Origin: Actinomycetota bacterium
GTDB lineage: Bacteria; Actinomycetota; Rubrobacteria; Rubrobacterales; Rubrobacteraceae
Direction of reading: 5' to 3'
DNA: 64,000 nucleotides
NCBI GenBank assembly: GCA_902810695.1
Contig: CADDYV010000009.1
Span: forward strand, 1 to 64,000
This document shows positions 33,334 through 41,474 of this stretch, piece by piece (position 1 is the first letter of the stretch; every line of letters begins with the position of its first letter). The translations under genes and the position numbers were made by a program. The notes beneath the pieces are model-generated. The model was not told the origin of the DNA. It was given only the letters and a program-made list of their open reading frames with translations, and made no database searches.

Positions 33334-34037
33334 TGGAACCGCCTAACAACGCTTCGGGACCAGCCAAGCGCAGCAAACTTTATCAAGACGTAGCTAATCG
33401 CATCCGGGATCTCATTTCGAGGGGCGAATTATTGCCCGGCCAGCCATTGCCACCAGAACGCAAGCTGGCGGAGCAGTTCAAGGTGGGACGTGCTGTGATC
33501 CGGGAAGCCGTCCGCCAGCTTGAGGCGTCCGGCCTGGTGGAGAGCCGTCATGGGGGCGGCAATTACGTTCGTGAGATCACCAGCGAGCACCTGGTGGCTC
33601 CCATCGCGAGCCTGCTCAGCAACAACGTCCGGCTCCGCCGGGAACTTATGGATGCGAGGTTGTTCTTCGAGCCGCAGGTGGCGCGTGCAGCAGCCTCGCG
33701 CGCCACTCCAGAGGACTTGAAACTGCTGGAGGACGTGGTTCGCAGGCAGGCGGAGCGCGTAGCTAGCGGAGAGCCTACCGCCGAGGAGGATGCGCAGTTC
33801 CACAGCCTGCTGGCGCGCGCGACCCATAACACGGTGGTAGAACGGATACTGGAGGTGATCAACGGCCTGCTGGAGGAGACCTACGAACGCCCGTTCCATC
33901 ACAGCGAGAGGCCTCAACGGTCACTGCGGGGCAATGAACGCGTTCTGGAAGCTGTGCGGAGGCAGGATCAGGACGCGGCGCAAAAGGCGATGGAGGAGCA
34001 TATCGAGGATATAGCCCGTCCGCCGGTCGGGGAGTGA
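33333..34037 (+). CDS. GntR-family (FadR subfamily) transcriptional regulator
   Basis: 234 aa from ATG 33333; the open frame reaches back to 33183 but that part overlaps the glutaredoxin gene and lacks a ribosome site. Winged helix LLPGQPLPPERKLAEQFKVG and AVIREAVRQLEASGLVESRHG; FCD domain with AEEDAQFHSLLARATHN (metal-binding Asp/His region). FadR-type proteins answer to small organic acids. It could control the hydrogenase locus, the 40-44 kb oxidoreductase operon with its PdhR/LldR-like double operator, or itself; no target box is seen directly upstream. Confidence 0.9.
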   Translation: MEPPNNASGPAKRSKLYQDVANRIRDLISRGELLPGQPLPPERKLAEQFKVGRAVIREAVRQLEASGLVESRHGGGNYVREITSEHLVAPIASLLSNNVRLRRELMDARLFFEPQVARAAASRATPEDLKLLEDVVRRQAERVASGEPTAEEDAQFHSLLARATHNTVVERILEVINGLLEETYERPFHHSERPQRSLRGNERVLEAVRRQDQDAAQKAMEEHIEDIARPPVGE

Positions 34038-34161
34038 TATTCAGGCGACCGAAACGGAACGGTTGGGGAAAGGGGTAGTGCTGTGAAAAGGATCAACGAC
34101 CAACGCATTATGTAATTTGTGAGAGCCGTTCGTAGGGGTGCAGACTACGGGAGGAGAGGTG

Positions 34162-34422
34162 ATGAAGGTAGACGGGGCGTTGTTGAAGGAAGCGAGAGAG
34201 CGGGTTTTCATGTCTCCGGAGGAGCTGGCCGAGGCGCTCTCCCTCAATCTGGGTGTGGTAGTAGGGTTGGAGGCTGCTGCCCGGACCGAGGTCAAGGAAA
34301 ATCTGGCCGGGGAGATAGCCCAGATCCTCTTCGTGGCGAGATCTGACCTGACGGATTATCCAAACCCGCCGAGACCTGTGGAGGTTGACAGGCGGCCCGA
34401 GGACCTCGGATACGATTTGTGA
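34162..34422 (+). CDS. Small XRE-like helix-turn-helix protein
   Basis: 86 aa from ATG 34162 (GGAGAGGTG just upstream; a GTG at 34138 is also in frame). LLKEARERVFMSPEELAEALSLNLGVVVGLE resembles the helix-turn-helix of Xre/Cro proteins although the recognition helix is unusual. The C-terminus is acidic and Pro-rich (DYPNPPRPVEVD). It is similar in design to the next protein, suggesting duplication. Confidence 0.6.
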   Translation: MKVDGALLKEARERVFMSPEELAEALSLNLGVVVGLEAAARTEVKENLAGEIAQILFVARSDLTDYPNPPRPVEVDRRPEDLGYDL

Positions 34423-34461
34423 TGCTGCTCGGAGAGAGCGCATGGCTAGAAAGGACGACCC

Positions 34462-34914
34462 ATGCAACTGTATCTCGTGGATGGCGCCCGTCTACGCACT
34501 CTGAGGGAGCGGGCCTCCCTCACTCAGGAAGAGTTGTCCGAGATGATCGGTCAGAACAAGAGTTGGGCTTCGGAGATGGAACTGGAGAGCCGCGTGCACG
34601 TCCTTGAGATCGTCGTGAGCAGGCTCACGAAAGTGCTGGGGGTCGAGGTTCGGGATCTCACGACGTTTCCCGACCCGCCGGACCCGCCGGGCGTCCCCGA
34701 AGATCCAAGCCTGGATGTAGAAAAGTTGAGAGCACTGAGAGAGGAAGCTTCTCTTTCCCCGGAAGAGCTCGACGAACTGGCGGAGCTGGAGCCCGGTTCG
34801 GTGGCGATGGTCGAGGGCGCGGAGCCTTCTGAAGAGGTTCGCGCCTCGGTAGACGCGATCTGGAGTATCGCTCAGGTTTTGAAGGTTTCGCCCACGGTTC
34901 TCCTCAGAAAGTAA
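34462..34914 (+). CDS. Tandem XRE-like helix-turn-helix protein
   Basis: 150 aa. The first domain (LRTLRERASLTQEELSEMIGQNKSWASEME) is a good Xre helix-turn-helix; after a proline-rich linker (FPDPPDPPGVPEDP) a second, weaker copy follows (LRALREEASLSPEELDELAELEPGSVAMVE). No toxin or phage gene adjoins it. DNA binding is likely; the target is unknown. Confidence 0.7.
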   Translation: MQLYLVDGARLRTLRERASLTQEELSEMIGQNKSWASEMELESRVHVLEIVVSRLTKVLGVEVRDLTTFPDPPDPPGVPEDPSLDVEKLRALREEASLSPEELDELAELEPGSVAMVEGAEPSEEVRASVDAIWSIAQVLKVSPTVLLRK

Positions 34915-34937
34915 AGGGTATCCATATCTCTATCGCG

Positions 34938-35429
34938 ATGGATTTCAAAAGGCTAAGCGACCAGGACCTCGAAGCCCTGAGAGACGAGATAACGGAGTAT
35001 TTCGAGACTTACTACTCGGAGCTACGGAGCAGGATGAGTGATCATGGATCACCGATCTACGGGAGGGCGCCAGAGTTTCTCAAGGGTTACAGAAGGGTCA
35101 TCACCGTACTCGGACTGGATGGGGTGGTCATAACCCACTGGCCCGCGGAGCGAGACTCCTTCGATTTTCACCTCTCTCCCGACAGGCAGGCCAGGGATAT
35201 CGCCGCCGAGGAGTGCGCCGGAGAGCAGATCCTCGACTACCAGCCGGGCAGCGACTTCGGGACCTACGAGATCACCGAACCCTTGAAGCTTATGGTCGGA
35301 GATCAGGTCGTCTGGACGTCCCGGTGGAAGCGGATGGACATATCCAGCCGGCTCGACGCCTGGCGAAACACAGAGCAGGCCCGCCAGGCGGCAGAAGAGG
35401 ACCTGGCTTCTTACACCGGAACTTCCTGA
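34938..35429 (+). CDS. Hypothetical protein (163 aa)
   Basis: Begins MDFKRLSDQDLEALRDEITEYFETYY. A helical N-terminus is followed by a beta-rich centre (GYRRVITVLGLDGVVITHWP) and a helical acidic end. No domain recognised. It follows the XRE-like gene by 23 bases and ends just before a strong terminator, so it closes the small 34-35 kb transcript. Confidence 0.6.
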   Translation: MDFKRLSDQDLEALRDEITEYFETYYSELRSRMSDHGSPIYGRAPEFLKGYRRVITVLGLDGVVITHWPAERDSFDFHLSPDRQARDIAAEECAGEQILDYQPGSDFGTYEITEPLKLMVGDQVVWTSRWKRMDISSRLDAWRNTEQARQAAEEDLASYTGTS

Positions 35430-35430
35430 C

Positions 35431-35471
35431 AAAAAAGCGAGCCGCTTTAATCTGCGGCTCGCCCTCTTTTT
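35431..35471. terminator. Bidirectional intrinsic terminator
   Basis: GCGAGCCGC (35437-35445) and GCGGCTCGC (35454-35462) form a perfect 9-bp stem with an 8-base loop. It is flanked by AAAAAA on the left (T-run for the minus strand) and CTCTTTTT on the right, so it can end both convergent genes. Confidence 0.88.
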
Positions 35472-35491
35472 AACTAGGATCTAAAGAGACC

Positions 35492-35677
35492 TTAACGCTT
35501 GTTCAGATAGCTGTTCTGCTTCAGAATCTCCTCGAATTCCTTGTCTATGTCCGAAGGCGGCTCGGCAAGCCTCGGCCCGCGACCCCTGCCCAGACCTTTG
35601 CCTAACCCATGGAACATCTGCGCTGTGGGCGCGAAAGCCTCGAACCACCTCGACCATCTCGTCTTGCTACTCTTCAT
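35492..35677 (-). CDS. Hypothetical 61-aa protein
   Basis: A strong CAGGAGGCG lies a few bases before the ATG at 35677. The protein is basic at the front (KSSKTRWSRWFEAF), glycine/arginine-rich in the middle (GLGKGLGRGRGPRL) and acidic at the end (DIDKEFEEILKQ). No known family. The ribosome site and shared terminator argue that it is a real gene. Confidence 0.6.
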   Translation of the reverse strand: MKSSKTRWSRWFEAFAPTAQMFHGLGKGLGRGRGPRLAEPPSDIDKEFEEILKQNSYLNKR

Positions 35678-35740
35678 TACGCCTCCTGAAGATATTGGTC
35701 CTACCTGTCGGGAAATATAACAAACAGTTACCAGATTGCC

Positions 35741-35754
35741 GTTAACGCGTTAAC
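35741..35754. promoter_or_regulatory. Perfect 14-bp palindrome in a divergent promoter region
   Basis: GTTAACGCGTTAAC is self-complementary and is flanked by GTTAC (from 35727) and two GTAAC copies (near 35757 and 35770). It lies between the divergent 61-aa gene (-) and methyltransferase gene (+), where an operator would be expected. Confidence 0.45.
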
Positions 35755-35854
35755 AAGTAACGGAATGTAACGAAAAATTGTTAGTCAGATCAATAACTCT
35801 TGGTTCTGAGCTTGGGGCTTACCCGGACTGAGGGGTGCTGGTAAGCTTTGCGCT

Positions 35855-36559
35855 ATGGTGGATGAGTGGTCTGATGAGGCTTTCGCCCGCAGGTGGGACG
35901 CTGCTGCGCTGGAAGAGAATCCCGTACGCGCCGAGCAGTTGGACATTCTTCTCTCTGTCCTTGTGGAGGAGTATCGTTCGGGAGAGGTGATCCTCGATTT
36001 GGGGGCGGGATCCGGCATCGTTGAAGAGATGATCTTTGGTCAGATTCCGAAGGCCAGGGTCATAGGCGTGGATTCTTCCGCGGCCATGATCAGGCTGGCG
36101 CACGATCGGCTCCGGGGCTATGAAAATCGCTACCGAATCATAAGGCACGATCTGGAGGAACTTGCAACGCTGGATCTTCCTGAAGATGAGTACGGTATCG
36201 TTATAAGCGTCCAGGCGCTGCACCACCTCTCCGACGACCGTAAGAAACGGTTATTCGTCTTCGTGCGGGAAACCTTGAGAGAAAATGGACTCTTCCTTTT
36301 GCTGGACCGGCTGGCTGAGAATACTCCGGCCCTGTACTCCTGTTATCGCAGCCTCTGGCGGCGTCAGGAGAGGGTGTACCGTATCCGCATCTCCGCAGCG
36401 AGAGAGACATACGAAGAGCACGCTGAAAAGCTATCTGCCAAGCAGGATCATCCGGCAAGCCTCAAGCAACATCTGGTGTGGCTCCGGGAAGCGGGGTTCG
36501 ATGCCGCCTGCCTGCACCTGCACGGCAACCGTGCCCTGTTCGCCGCCCGGAAAGCCTGA
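35855..36559 (+). CDS. Class I SAM-dependent methyltransferase
   Basis: 234 aa. VILDLGAGSGIVEEMIF is the SAM-binding motif I, VIGVDSSAAMI gives the acidic residue at the end of strand 2, and IVISVQALHHLSDDRKKRLF corresponds to motif IV and post motifs of Methyltransf_25/11-type enzymes. Small-molecule methylation is likely; the substrate is not evident. Isolated gene with its own upstream region. Confidence 0.85.
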   Translation: MVDEWSDEAFARRWDAAALEENPVRAEQLDILLSVLVEEYRSGEVILDLGAGSGIVEEMIFGQIPKARVIGVDSSAAMIRLAHDRLRGYENRYRIIRHDLEELATLDLPEDEYGIVISVQALHHLSDDRKKRLFVFVRETLRENGLFLLLDRLAENTPALYSCYRSLWRRQERVYRIRISAARETYEEHAEKLSAKQDHPASLKQHLVWLREAGFDAACLHLHGNRALFAARKA

Positions 36560-36623
36560 GAAGGCTGTGGCGACTGGCGACAGAGCATCAATGGCGTCGG
36601 TCCAACCGCATTTATCTAACCTG

Positions 36624-36995
36624 CTAGTGAGCCGGGAATAACGCCGAGTGCAACACATTGGCGTAGGCTAGCGCGACAACAGCGAGCGCCCCCACCCGTT
36701 TCGCCAGAACAACGAAGCTCGACTCGGGGGAGCCATCCCTCCAGCCATCAAAAACGTTGTACTTACGAGGCCAGTAAACGTATTTATAAAAAAGGTAGAG
36801 ATAGATGGCGACCGCAACCACGGGTAGCAGGAAAATGTCATCCTTGCCGCCATATGCATCCGGGCCAGAGGGTCCCCATTGTATGGGTACGTGTTTGGGC
36901 AACGAGTTCCAGGAGTAAGCACCAGCGATAAACATGATGGCGATGATGCCCAATTGGGAAAGCTCGGTTTTCCAATCTATGCGCAACTCGTTCAT
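36624..36995 (-). CDS. DUF1648-type membrane protein
   Basis: 123 aa from ATG 36995, which has GGGGA nine bases upstream; starts at 37055 or 37004 are less well placed. Four hydrophobic segments; LPKHVPIQWGPSGPDAYGGKDD is the DUF1648 motif (loop with conserved PxHxxxxGxxD), seen in SdpI-type immunity proteins and other small membrane proteins of unknown role. Confidence 0.75.
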   Translation of the reverse strand: MNELRIDWKTELSQLGIIAIMFIAGAYSWNSLPKHVPIQWGPSGPDAYGGKDDIFLLPVVAVAIYLYLFYKYVYWPRKYNVFDGWRDGSPESSFVVLAKRVGALAVVALAYANVLHSALFPAH

Positions 36996-37059
36996 CGTTA
37001 TCATTCCCCAAAGCTCGTACCTGCCAGTATATATTGCATTTTGCTGTGGCGTCACAAAG

Positions 37060-37794
37060 TTACTTGGTCAGCCGATCCTCTCGTGTTTCGCTTTCGTGTC
37101 CCTCTTGTCCCTGCGCGCTAGCCTGCTTTCGCCACGCCCACAACCAGGTAAGGGCGACGAAAGCTGCTGTGATCGCGATCTCTATTGGGGTTTCGACGCT
37201 CCGCAGTGTCTGGGTAAACTTCTGGATAGAGTCGTCGCTAAAGATCATCCTTATCGCTATCCAGGCGAGGAGACCGGCTCCGATGTAGACGAGCCACCCC
37301 CAGCGATCCAGCAGCACGATGAGCAGTCTGCTTCCCCAGAAGACCACCGGGACCGTCGCGGCCAGCCCGACCCCGAGCAGCCACAGGTTTCCCCCGGAAA
37401 CTCCGATGAGGGCAAGCACGTTGTCCAGCGACATGAGAACATCAGCCGCCACTATGACCCATATGGCCTGCCACACGCTATCGCCGCCCTTTACTTGCGG
37501 GCCGGACTCCTGGTCATCGTGTACGAGCTTCCAGGCTATCCAGAAAAGGAGGAGACCTGCCGCCACCCGGAAATAAGGGATCTGGAGGAGTAGAGTAACA
37601 ATGGTCGCGAAGATGAGGAGCAAAAGTACGGCCCCAACAGCTCCCCAGAAGATTGCCTTCTTGCGCGTTGCGCCTCGCAGTCGGCCCGCTGCCATGGCGA
37701 TCACCACAGCATTGTCCCCGGACAGCATGACCGCAGTGAATATCACGCCAAAGAGCCGGGCTAACAGTACCGCAAAGCTTCCTATCAGTATCAC
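37060..37794 (-). CDS. TerC-family (YjbE-type) integral membrane protein
   Basis: 244 aa from GTG 37794 (GGAAAGG upstream) with about seven membrane segments. The paired acidic motifs VMLSGDNAVVIAMA and DVLMSLDNVLALIG are the TerC signature; relatives export manganese or assist metallation of exported proteins. The C-terminus is a charged cytoplasmic tail. I looked for a yybP-ykoY manganese riboswitch upstream and did not find one. Confidence 0.9.
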   Translation of the reverse strand: MILIGSFAVLLARLFGVIFTAVMLSGDNAVVIAMAAGRLRGATRKKAIFWGAVGAVLLLLIFATIVTLLLQIPYFRVAAGLLLFWIAWKLVHDDQESGPQVKGGDSVWQAIWVIVAADVLMSLDNVLALIGVSGGNLWLLGVGLAATVPVVFWGSRLLIVLLDRWGWLVYIGAGLLAWIAIRMIFSDDSIQKFTQTLRSVETPIEIAITAAFVALTWLWAWRKQASAQGQEGHESETREDRLTK

Positions 37795-37940
37795 CTCACC
37801 TTTCCGTATTGCCCTTGAAGCGCAGAGACTTTACTTTTCCGAGCTTACCAATCTTTTGAGCGATCCGGCGGCAAACTGTTTTTCGGCGCAACGACTCAGC
37901 AGGGCTGTAAAGCGCATTGTTTTCCCGCTGCGCAGGTTAT

Positions 37941-38456
37941 TTAGCGGCGAGGGGCCTTCGCCTTTCTATCCACGCTCGCCACGATCCGCCTCACGTAACC
38001 CAGGGCCACAGGGTTGTGGTCCGAGATCCTGGGCCACCACCAGCCCCCAAGGATCTCATGGACCCACAAAAACCCTATCCCGTACCCGAATCCCAAGACC
38101 ACGTGGTATGCCAGAAAAGGCAGAATCCCTTCCGGGAAGAGAGGTCTGCTGCTAGATCCCATCGCGGTTCCGAGCGTTAGCTGATGGATCAACCTTGCGA
38201 TCGGGAACATTACCATCCAGTAGAGCACGGACGGAGCGACGCCAGCCAGACGAACCTTACCCGCCGCCAGAAGCCCGTCATAGCCCGCCCCGAAGATTGC
38301 CAGCGGGATGCCCAATCCCAGAAAATTGAGGATTACGAGCAAGGAGGACTGACCGCTAAAGGCGGCCAGCCCTCCCGCTACCAGCCCTGTACCAAGCCCG
38401 GTCGCGACTCCGGGAAGCGCCAACTCCCATGTGCTGCGCGACAGAGGAACCCGCAT
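37941..38456 (-). CDS. Hypothetical membrane protein (171 aa)
   Basis: About five hydrophobic segments, with GVATGLGTGLVAGGLAAF near the start and HVVLGFGYGIGFLWVHE late. It begins two bases after the stop of the Nramp-like gene and is therefore probably co-transcribed and functionally linked to it. No family recognised. Confidence 0.7.
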   Translation of the reverse strand: MRVPLSRSTWELALPGVATGLGTGLVAGGLAAFSGQSSLLVILNFLGLGIPLAIFGAGYDGLLAAGKVRLAGVAPSVLYWMVMFPIARLIHQLTLGTAMGSSSRPLFPEGILPFLAYHVVLGFGYGIGFLWVHEILGGWWWPRISDHNPVALGYVRRIVASVDRKAKAPRR

Positions 38457-38458
38457 CT

Positions 38459-39973
38459 TTAGCTCACCACGACTCCGAAGCGGAACAGACTGTAGAACAG
38501 CATGCCGAGGTAGAAGATCGCCCCGAGAGCCAGCACGACGCTAACCAGGAAGTGGGGCCGGATCTTCTTCGGCAAAAGCAGGTTGTTGGTGAACAGCAGG
38601 AGCACGCAGTACGCGCCCATCGCGAAGGTCGAGAGGAACGCGAGGACATCCAGGACAGCTCCCGGCCCGTCCGCCGGGCCGAACAGGAGTATCAGTATCC
38701 CGAATGCCATGACGCCGAACAGGAAGCCGAAGTAGAGCTTGCTCATGCTGAAGCGTCGCGCACCGGGTATGAAGTAGTACGTCATATCCGACTGCCCGCG
38801 CGCGAAGGCGTCGAAGATGCCGAAAGACCCTTTCCAGCCGACGATAGCGATAAAGCCCAGGTACACGATCTTCAGGAAGGTTCCGCCCACGCTATGAAAA
38901 GCGGCTGCTATGGCCGATATCGAAGCCGTCTCGTCGCCGCCTTTGATGACGCCGGCGACGTGCGGGTTGATCTGCCCGGCGGCCTGCGCGAGGATCGTGA
39001 AGACGATGGTAACCAGCATGGTTATGCCCCAGAAAAGCAGGATGGCGTCGAAGCTAACCCACCGTCTCCAGTCCTTCCACTTCCGCATCTCTTCCTGGTT
39101 CTCCGTATCGAACATGAAGCCCCGGGAAGGCATGGTCTCTTCCTCTTCATCGAGGTGCACCAGACCTTTGATACGAGGGATGTGCGCTCCCATACCGGCG
39201 CCCTTGTCCCGCAGCCAGAGCGTGTACCACATCTGCTGCATGCCCGAAGGACCAGCAAACGCGATGGAACCCACGATGATCGGGAACCACGTGGCCCCAA
39301 ACGCTACCTTGGGCATATACCCGAAGGAGACCAGGCCGTATATGGTGGCCCACAACTCGTGCCAGGTTCCCAGGACCCCGGCAACTATCACGGAGCCGAT
39401 CACCAGCAGGCCGATGAGGATCGAAAGGACCGTCTCGAGTACGTTGTAAACGTACTTCGCGAGGGTGAATATAACGCCCATCAGTATTATTCCCACGATG
39501 GCCGTGCCGAGCCAGCCGATTCCCGTTATGAACTCAAACGCTTGGGCCCCGAGCGAGATGTGCCCCGGCCAGATGTACACCAGTATGGCCACGGCGAAGA
39601 AGAACCACATGAAGGGTTTGGCTATGCGTGCGGCGCCGAAGAAGATGCTCTCCCCGGTAGCCATCGCATAGCGCGCCATCTCCAGCATCACGACCGCCTG
39701 CAGCGAGACCCCGATCAAAAACAGCCAGCGGATCTGGGGTCCGAAGACCAAGACGAGCCGTGGCCACATAAACGTCTCGCCGAGCCCGACTCCCAGCGCC
39801 ACCAGAACCATGGCGGGACCGATAATATGCAGCGCCACCGGAGCCTCGGGAAGCTCCCGGATCGGCATCGGCTCCCCTCTACCAGAGTCCCAAACCTTCT
39901 CTTCTACCTGCTCAGTAACCTGTTGAGCGCTACCTCCGGGGTTATCCTCGGAGCCCCTGGGTCTAGTTGCCAC
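38459..39973 (-). CDS. Nramp-like transporter lacking the canonical metal motif
   Basis: 504 aa, GTG start with GGGAGG upstream, about 11 membrane segments in the LeuT-type pattern. The segment GPAMVLVALGVGLGETFMWP occupies TM1, where metal-transporting Nramp proteins have Asp-Pro-Gly-Asn; here the DPGN is replaced by a GLGET sequence. TM6 also lacks the usual MPH. The family placement (Nramp/APC superfamily) is from overall layout. The cargo may not be Mn/Fe. It is directly downstream of the 2-oxoacid oxidoreductase operon on the same strand, separated by a hairpin and a small leader ORF. Confidence 0.75.
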   Translation of the reverse strand: MATRPRGSEDNPGGSAQQVTEQVEEKVWDSGRGEPMPIRELPEAPVALHIIGPAMVLVALGVGLGETFMWPRLVLVFGPQIRWLFLIGVSLQAVVMLEMARYAMATGESIFFGAARIAKPFMWFFFAVAILVYIWPGHISLGAQAFEFITGIGWLGTAIVGIILMGVIFTLAKYVYNVLETVLSILIGLLVIGSVIVAGVLGTWHELWATIYGLVSFGYMPKVAFGATWFPIIVGSIAFAGPSGMQQMWYTLWLRDKGAGMGAHIPRIKGLVHLDEEEETMPSRGFMFDTENQEEMRKWKDWRRWVSFDAILLFWGITMLVTIVFTILAQAAGQINPHVAGVIKGGDETASISAIAAAFHSVGGTFLKIVYLGFIAIVGWKGSFGIFDAFARGQSDMTYYFIPGARRFSMSKLYFGFLFGVMAFGILILLFGPADGPGAVLDVLAFLSTFAMGAYCVLLLFTNNLLLPKKIRPHFLVSVVLALGAIFYLGMLFYSLFRFGVVVS

Positions 39974-40046
39974 GACAACCTCCCGAGGTAAACCAGGTTT
40001 CCCGACGGCTAGCCTCAGGTAGCCGCGGAAACGCTTGAGCCGACAT
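39963..40046 (-). CDS. Possible 27-aa leader peptide of the Nramp-like gene
   Basis: ATG 40046 is preceded by GAAGGAGGAGAA and opens a 27-codon frame (MSAQAFPRLPEASRRETWFT...) whose stop lies 11 bases inside the transporter start. The Shine-Dalgarno can pair with an upstream TTCTCC (hairpin 40053-40074). Reads like a translational-coupling or regulatory uORF; conservation is unknown. Confidence 0.4.
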   Translation of the reverse strand: MSAQAFPRLPEASRRETWFTSGGCRGN

Positions 40047-40190
40047 TTGGTTTTCTCCTCCTTCCCCTGGAGAAGAGACCCGGCGTTGTCGCCGCGATCT
40101 CTGTGGTTTTTTTACCGCTCCCGGTTGCTCAAGTTTAGAATATGTATTTGCTATATCACTTCCTTTCCACACTCTTCTGTTTTCATTGGG

Positions 40191-40222
40191 GCGGAGAGGA
40201 GTGGCGTCGTCCTCCTCTCCGC
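40191..40222 (-). terminator. Stable hairpin after the oxidoreductase operon
   Basis: GCGGAGAGGAG (40191-40201) pairs perfectly with CTCCTCTCCGC (40212-40222), 11 bp with a 10-base loop, 26 bases after the beta-subunit stop. No T-run follows on the minus strand, so it may slow or protect the transcript rather than terminate it fully. Confidence 0.45.
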
Positions 40223-40247
40223 TTCCTGTGCACCGCTGGTCTCTGGG

Positions 40248-41435
40248 CTACTGGCCCATCGAGGGCAGTGCGTTTGGATACTCGTCCAGCTCGTTGTCAT
40301 CTCGCCACGGCTCGTTTGGCATGTCGGAGACGCCTTCGTGCTCCTCGTGGGCGTGCCCCGGTTCTCCGATCCACGAGGCGTTCTCCCGCTTCACATTGTT
40401 GTTCCGAACCTTCGGCTCTTCGGTGGTTATGTTTATGGGACCGCCGTAGCTGAAGGCGACGACGCACGGGATGATCCACTGCTCCCACATCTCGTCCACC
40501 TTCTTCTGGAAGTACGCGTAGTCCTGGTTCTTGAAGTGGGCGAAGCGTCCCTGCTTCTCCAGGTACTCCCGGACCGGCTTGCGACGCCTGCCCAGAGCAA
40601 GCTGCTTGGTCTTGCCGGTGAAGTTCAGCACGCCGTCTTTGATCTCATAGAGCGGGTATATGCCGGTCTCGATGGCGAGCTTCCCAAGCTCGGTGGAGTG
40701 CTCCGGGTCGTAGTGCCAGCCTTTGGGGCAGGGATCTAGCACGTGCATGTAGGTCGGTCCGCCCGCGCTCAGGGCCGCCCGCACCTTGTCCATCATGTCT
40801 ACCGGGACCGCCGGGGTCCCCGAGGCTATGTATCTGGTATCGGGATGGCCGGCGGCCAGCATGCCGGGGACGTTCTTCTTCCACCGGCGCTGCATGATGC
40901 GGTGCTTCTTGCCCGGAGGACTGAAGGTAGTGACCGCGCCCCACGGAGTCTGGCCGGAGGTCTGGATGTCGGTGTTGGCGTAGCTCTCGTTGTCGTAGAG
41001 GAAGATCAGGAGGTTGTACTCTATGTCGGTGAGCGCCGCACTGATCGCCGAAAGACCCATGTCTGCGCCCCCGCCATCGCCGCAGAAGGCGATCACGTTG
41101 ATCGGCTCGTCCTTCATCTTCCCCTTGCGCATGAGCGACTTGAGCCCGGCGGCGGTTCCGATCGCCGAGGAGCCCGCCGCGCCGAGCTGGGTATGCATCC
41201 AGGGCACGACCCAGGGCGTGGACATGTAGGTGGTGTTCGCCACGTACATACATCCGGTGGTGCCGAGCACGATGGTCCGCGGTCCCGCCGCCTTCGCCAT
41301 CAACCTCATAGGCAGGGAGGACAGGCAACCCTGGCAGGTGCGGTGTCCCGACTCGAAATATTCTTCCTTCGGTGCTTTCTTTATGGATTTGATCGGTTCG
41401 AGCTTGAGCGCCCGTCCGGGTGCCTCGGTGGTCAC
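40248..41435 (-). CDS. 2-oxoacid:ferredoxin oxidoreductase beta subunit (oxalate oxidoreductase-like)
   Basis: 395 aa. TPP-binding domain: CGDGGGADMGLSAISAALT with Mg2+-binding GDG, then DNESYANTDIQTSGQTPWGA (the second Mg/TPP segment). Cluster cysteines: CQGCLSS near residue 35, TTGCMY and DPCPKGW. An extended C-terminal tail of about 90 residues (EEPKVRNNNVKRENASW onward) has no motif I know. It is the last gene of the three-gene minus-strand operon, 39 bases after the alpha subunit. The beta subunit does not by itself decide between pyruvate and oxalate; see the alpha subunit. Confidence 0.9.
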   Translation of the reverse strand: MTTEAPGRALKLEPIKSIKKAPKEEYFESGHRTCQGCLSSLPMRLMAKAAGPRTIVLGTTGCMYVANTTYMSTPWVVPWMHTQLGAAGSSAIGTAAGLKSLMRKGKMKDEPINVIAFCGDGGGADMGLSAISAALTDIEYNLLIFLYDNESYANTDIQTSGQTPWGAVTTFSPPGKKHRIMQRRWKKNVPGMLAAGHPDTRYIASGTPAVPVDMMDKVRAALSAGGPTYMHVLDPCPKGWHYDPEHSTELGKLAIETGIYPLYEIKDGVLNFTGKTKQLALGRRRKPVREYLEKQGRFAHFKNQDYAYFQKKVDEMWEQWIIPCVVAFSYGGPINITTEEPKVRNNNVKRENASWIGEPGHAHEEHEGVSDMPNEPWRDDNELDEYPNALPSMGQ

Positions 41436-41474
41436 TGCGACCTCCTTCCTCTGTCGCGATACTCGCTCATGTGT

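Noticed and set aside
37795-37940. yybP-ykoY type manganese riboswitch before the TerC gene
   Set aside because: The conserved core sequences were not found.
38429-39991. A 520-codon plus-strand open frame
   Set aside because: Complement of the Nramp-like gene; charged, low-complexity, no ribosome site.
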